64,000 bases of DNA. It comes from Actinomycetota bacterium. GTDB taxonomy: Bacteria; Actinomycetota; Actinomycetes; Propionibacteriales; Propionibacteriaceae. The stretch's first letter is position 1, and each line of letters opens with the position of its first letter. A program made the translations under genes and the position numbers. Shown here one piece after another: positions 61,554-64,000 of the stretch. The DNA lies in NCBI GenBank assembly GCA_020161795.1, contig JAIUOR010000010.1:86537-150536 (forward strand). Reading direction: 5' to 3'. Below the pieces are notes generated by a model. That model had not been told where the DNA came from. It ran no database searches and was given only the letters and a program-made list of their open reading frames with translations.

Positions 61554-61786
61554 TCAAGGACGCGCGCGGAGTGCCTTCAGGAGGTAGCCGTCCAGGCACG
61601 GGCAGATGAGTTCCCAGCCCTCCTCACCCACGGTCTGCAGCCCGATCAGGAGAGCGGGCCTGTCGTCCGAGGTCGTCACAGCCTTGTCGACATGCCCGTC
61701 GAAAAAGAGGCTCATCCGTACTCGGCGTGCTTCCTGTCACCGCCGGTGAGTTGTTTGCGGAGAAGTCCGTACTCCCACTTGTCCAC
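61554..61786 (-). pseudogene. Small DUF4177-like gene split by a frame change
   Basis: On the minus strand a GTG at 61786 opens a 24-codon frame (DKWEYGLLRKQLTGGDRKHAEYG) ending in TGA at 61712-61714. An ATG at 61715 overlaps that stop and opens a 53-codon frame (SLFFDGHVDKAVTT, then LQTVGEEGWELICPC, then GYLLKALRARP) to 61554. Together they resemble one small DUF4177-type protein, with KWEY at the start and EGWEL near the end. A one-base loss is the simplest reason for the split; two coupled peptides are the alternative. A CsoR-type site lies 29 bases upstream. Confidence 0.5.
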
Positions 61787-61814
61787 GGTTTCTGAGCTAC
61801 TTCGCCCTTGCCAG

Positions 61815-61830
61815 TATCCCCCCGGGGGTA
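61815..61830. promoter_or_regulatory. Second CsoR-type operator
   Basis: TATCCCCCCGGGGGTA (61815-61830) is a near-palindrome with the same C6/G-run core and flanking TA as the site at 59052. On the minus strand a GATACT overlaps its end as a possible -10 for the small split gene starting at 61786. It is the second member of a presumed CsoR-family regulon in this segment. Confidence 0.55.
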
Positions 61831-61852
61831 GTTCGCCTTGAATATGCGGATT

Positions 61853-62404
61853 TCACCGGCGCGCGCCTGGGGAGGTGCAGAAGCCGGCGGGCTGGATGCC
61901 GAGCGCCTGGATGGTGCGTGCCCAGTAGTTCACCTGGGCGGCGGTGGTGGCGAGGATCACGATCTCGCGCTCGGTGAAATGGCGGGAGAGTGCCGCCGTG
62001 AGGTCGTCATCGAAGACCAGCGGGGTGGACGAGATCGCGCGTGCGTAGGCGATCGCCGTCCGCTCTCGCTCGGTCAGCGTGACGATGTCATCCTCCGTCC
62101 CTCGCTGGAGCGCGGTGAGCTCGTCCGCACTCACGCCGGCCTCAGCGGCCCGGAAGCTGTTCATGTCGATGCAGAACGCGCAGGACGCAGTGAGCGACGC
62201 CGTCACCCTGACGAGCTTCAGCAGGCGCGCGGAAGGCTCGCGGTGGGACACCAGCGACTCCAGGACTCCCGAGCCGATGGCGGCGCGCGGGTACCACGCG
62301 AGCAGGCGGGCCGGCTCCATCCGTCGGCCAGTGACGCGTTCGGAGAGGGCGATTCCCACGCGGAGTAACGGGTTGAGCCGGCGCGGTTCGCGGATCAGGG
62401 GCAT
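61853..62404 (-). CDS. Carboxymuconolactone decarboxylase/AhpD-like protein
   Basis: This 183-residue protein of the AhpD/CMD superfamily has the thiol-disulfide motif in SCAFCIDMNSFRAAEAG (CxxC; the usual following His is Asn here). VRVTASLTASC, LTERERTAIAYARAIS and the C-terminal FTEREIVILATTAAQVNYWAR belong to the all-helical fold. Members reduce peroxides or other oxidants via the CxxC, or are of unknown role. The start at 62404 is chosen; ATG at 62413 is equally possible. A thiol redox role fits the neighbouring rhodanese. Confidence 0.8.
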   Translation of the reverse strand: MPLIREPRRLNPLLRVGIALSERVTGRRMEPARLLAWYPRAAIGSGVLESLVSHREPSARLLKLVRVTASLTASCAFCIDMNSFRAAEAGVSADELTALQRGTEDDIVTLTERERTAIAYARAISSTPLVFDDDLTAALSRHFTEREIVILATTAAQVNYWARTIQALGIQPAGFCTSPGARR

Positions 62405-62471
62405 GGCGCCCATCCTGCCCGCACGGCAGCGGCCGCACACGCCGGTCGAACGAACCGGTGCGTGGGGACGC

Positions 62472-63581
62472 TCAAGGGGCCACGCCCGGAAGGCTCGCGG
62501 TGAAGGTTGCGCCGAGGCCGCGTCCAGGGCTGGCGGCGGTGAGTTGGCCACCGTGGGCACGGATGATGCCGCGGGAGATGGTCAGTCCGATTCCGGTGCC
62601 GGACTCGGGGAGCGTGCTGGCGCGACCCGGCACACGGTAGAAACGTTCGAAGATCCGGGTGAGGTCCTCCGCGGCGAGGCCTTCGCCGGTGTCGGCCACC
62701 GAGAACTGGATCTCCCCGCCGTTGCGGGTGCACGTCACTGTCAGTGACCCTCCCGGTGGCGTGGCGCGGATCGCGTTGCCGACGAGGTTGGTCACGACCT
62801 GGCCGATGCGGTCGCCATCCACGATGGCCCACAGCGGTTCGTCGCAGTCGATGCGCAGGACCAGGCCGGCGTCCTCGACCTGGGGCCGCAGCCGCTCGGC
62901 CGCAGCCGTCACGACCAGGCTGACATCGGTGTGCACCAAGGACAGCTGGAGCCTGTTCTCCTCGGCACGGGAGAGCGCGGACAGGTCATCGGCGAGGCGG
63001 CGCAGCCTGCGGCTCTCCTCCCCCACGTGCCCCAGCGAGGTGTTGTCCATCGGCAAGACGTTGTCGATCATGCCCTCGACGTAGCCGTCGATGACGGTGA
63101 GCGGGGTGCGCATTTCGTGGGCGACTTCACCGAGCAGTTGGAGGCGGCGCGCTTCGGTCTCGGCGAGGGTGTGGCCGAGGCTGTTGACGTCGTGGGCGAG
63201 GTCGGCGAGTTCGACCTCGGCTGGGACCGCCACGGTGGTGTCGTAGTTGCCGTCGGCGATGCGGCGGGTGGCGGTGCGGAGCTGCCCGAGGGGGCGGATG
63301 AACCGCCAAGCGGCCAGGATCCCGAAGATCGCGGCGACGCCGGCGCCTACCAGTGCCCCGATCAACAAGGCTTGATCGACGGCGGTCGCGAACTGCTCGC
63401 GCAACCCGGCATTGGCCCCCATGCCCTGCCCCGGACCTCGGGGACCACCGACCTGCGCCCGGCGCAGGGTCTCGTCGAACAGCGCCGGGGCGAGTTGGCG
63501 GACGATCAGGAACGTGGCCGCAGCCCCGAGGATCGCCACGAGCAGGTGGGAGATCAGCAGGCGGATCGAGAGGCGGTTCAA
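62472..63581 (-). CDS. Sensor histidine kinase
   Basis: This 369-residue membrane kinase has a first membrane segment at residues about 8-28, a short extracytoplasmic loop with a Gly/Met patch, and a second membrane segment at about 71-92. A HAMP domain (FIRPLGQLRTATRRIADGNYD) and the dimerisation H-box LLGEVAHEMRTPL with His155 follow. The ATPase domain shows NLVGNAIRAT (N box), DTGEGL (G1), FERFYRV (F box) and GTGIGLTI (G2). The TTG start at 63581 overlaps the regulator stop as TTGA. It partners the response regulator upstream; the small sensor loop suggests membrane, metal or envelope signals. Confidence 0.9.
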   Translation of the reverse strand: MNRLSIRLLISHLLVAILGAAATFLIVRQLAPALFDETLRRAQVGGPRGPGQGMGANAGLREQFATAVDQALLIGALVGAGVAAIFGILAAWRFIRPLGQLRTATRRIADGNYDTTVAVPAEVELADLAHDVNSLGHTLAETEARRLQLLGEVAHEMRTPLTVIDGYVEGMIDNVLPMDNTSLGHVGEESRRLRRLADDLSALSRAEENRLQLSLVHTDVSLVVTAAAERLRPQVEDAGLVLRIDCDEPLWAIVDGDRIGQVVTNLVGNAIRATPPGGSLTVTCTRNGGEIQFSVADTGEGLAAEDLTRIFERFYRVPGRASTLPESGTGIGLTISRGIIRAHGGQLTAASPGRGLGATFTASLPGVAP

Positions 63582-64000
63582 GGCGACGGCTTCTTCAAGA
63601 ACTTGTAGCCGACACCTCGGACGGTGCCGATGATCTGTGGGTTGGCCGCTTCGTCCCCGAGGGCGGCCCGCATGCCGCGGATGTGCACATCGACCACCCG
63701 TTCGTCGCCGTAGAAGTCGTAGCCCCACACGTCCTCGAGGAGCTGGGCCCGGGAGAAGACCCGGCCCGGAGCCGTCGCGAGGGCCAGGAGCAGGTCGAAC
63801 TCCAGCGCCGAAAGGGTCACCGGACCCGCAGTGGTGGTGATCTCACGGCGGTCGCGGTCGATCACCAGGCCGTCGAAGACCATCGCCGCATCCTTCGCCG
63901 CGGCGTCGGTGGGCTGGGACCGCAGGTTCCGGCGCAGCACCGCCTTCACGCGGGCGACGACCTCCCGGGGGCTGAACGGCTTGGTGATGTAGTCGTCGGC
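63578..64000 (-). CDS. OmpR-family response regulator, cut by window end
   Basis: The C-terminal 140 codons are present and the N-terminus lies beyond position 64000. The end of the receiver domain is visible (ADDYITKPFSPREVVARVKAVLRR, with the conserved Lys). It is followed by the winged-helix DNA-binding domain (LVIDRDRREITTTAGPVTLSALEFDLLLAL, RVFSRAQLLEDVWGYDFYGDERVVDVHIRGMRAALG, IIGTVRGVGYKF), typical of OmpR/PhoB regulators. It is translationally coupled to the histidine kinase. The CTTCAC repeats at 59596 are candidate target sites. Confidence 0.92.
   Translation of the reverse strand, partial: ADDYITKPFSPREVVARVKAVLRRNLRSQPTDAAAKDAAMVFDGLVIDRDRREITTTAGPVTLSALEFDLLLALATAPGRVFSRAQLLEDVWGYDFYGDERVVDVHIRGMRAALGDEAANPQIIGTVRGVGYKFLKKPSP

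Overview
The window is high-GC DNA with dense, translationally coupled genes, GTG and TTG starts and strong third-position GC bias. This points to an actinobacterium. A polyphosphate-type glucokinase, a pyruvate:ferredoxin oxidoreductase, a glycyl radical enzyme (GRE) with its activase, and many lipoprotein sugar-binding proteins suggest a facultatively anaerobic sugar fermenter. A Propionibacteriaceae-like organism fits, but this is inferred from gene content only.

Layout. 0-12 kb: the start of an aminotransferase, a YihY-type membrane protein and gcvP run leftward with ATGA overlaps. A very large fused pyruvate:ferredoxin oxidoreductase and a fused NfnB-NfnA-type flavoprotein run rightward. 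12-19 kb: a cytosine-deaminase-like amidohydrolase, then a beta-glucoside PTS unit (PRD regulator divergent from EIIB-EIIC-EIIA-GH1). 19-22 kb: a small regulator with a DUF1304 protein, and a luciferase-like monooxygenase with its FMN reductase. 22-46 kb: the most distinctive region. It holds a PflD-type GRE, a xylFGH-like sugar ABC importer, a leftward eight-gene operon (1,5-anhydrofructose-reductase-like protein, CoA transferase, enoyl-CoA hydratase, aldehyde dehydrogenase, GH88 hydrolase, two GMC flavoproteins, PfkB kinase), a DeoR regulator, the GRE activase, a LacI regulator, an orphan allose-binding-like lipoprotein, and two Gfo/Idh oxidoreductases flanking an unrecognised protein. 46-55 kb: housekeeping and accessory genes (TetR, HAD, polyphosphate glucokinase, GntR-ABC, lipoate ligase-like, GNAT, Nudix-NYN, uridine phosphorylase). 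55-64 kb: a mobile or acquired segment with an IS3-family element carrying a lesion at the DDE glutamate, a truncated hydrolase, a tyrosine integrase, a rhodanese under a CsoR-type palindrome, an exported small protein, an lgt, an AhpD-like protein and a two-component system cut by the window end.

Working model for 22-46 kb. Sugars or glycosides enter by the ABC importer. They are oxidised or reduced by the GMC and Gfo/Idh enzymes, phosphorylated by the PfkB kinase, and a radical C-O cleavage is carried out by the GRE. The combination of an anhydrofructose-reductase-like enzyme with a PflD-type GRE resembles the radical anhydrohexitol pathway reported for E. coli PflD/YbiW, but the genetic setting is quite different (ABC import plus kinase rather than PTS). 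Several candidate operators tie these units to DeoR, LacI and TetR regulators encoded beside them.
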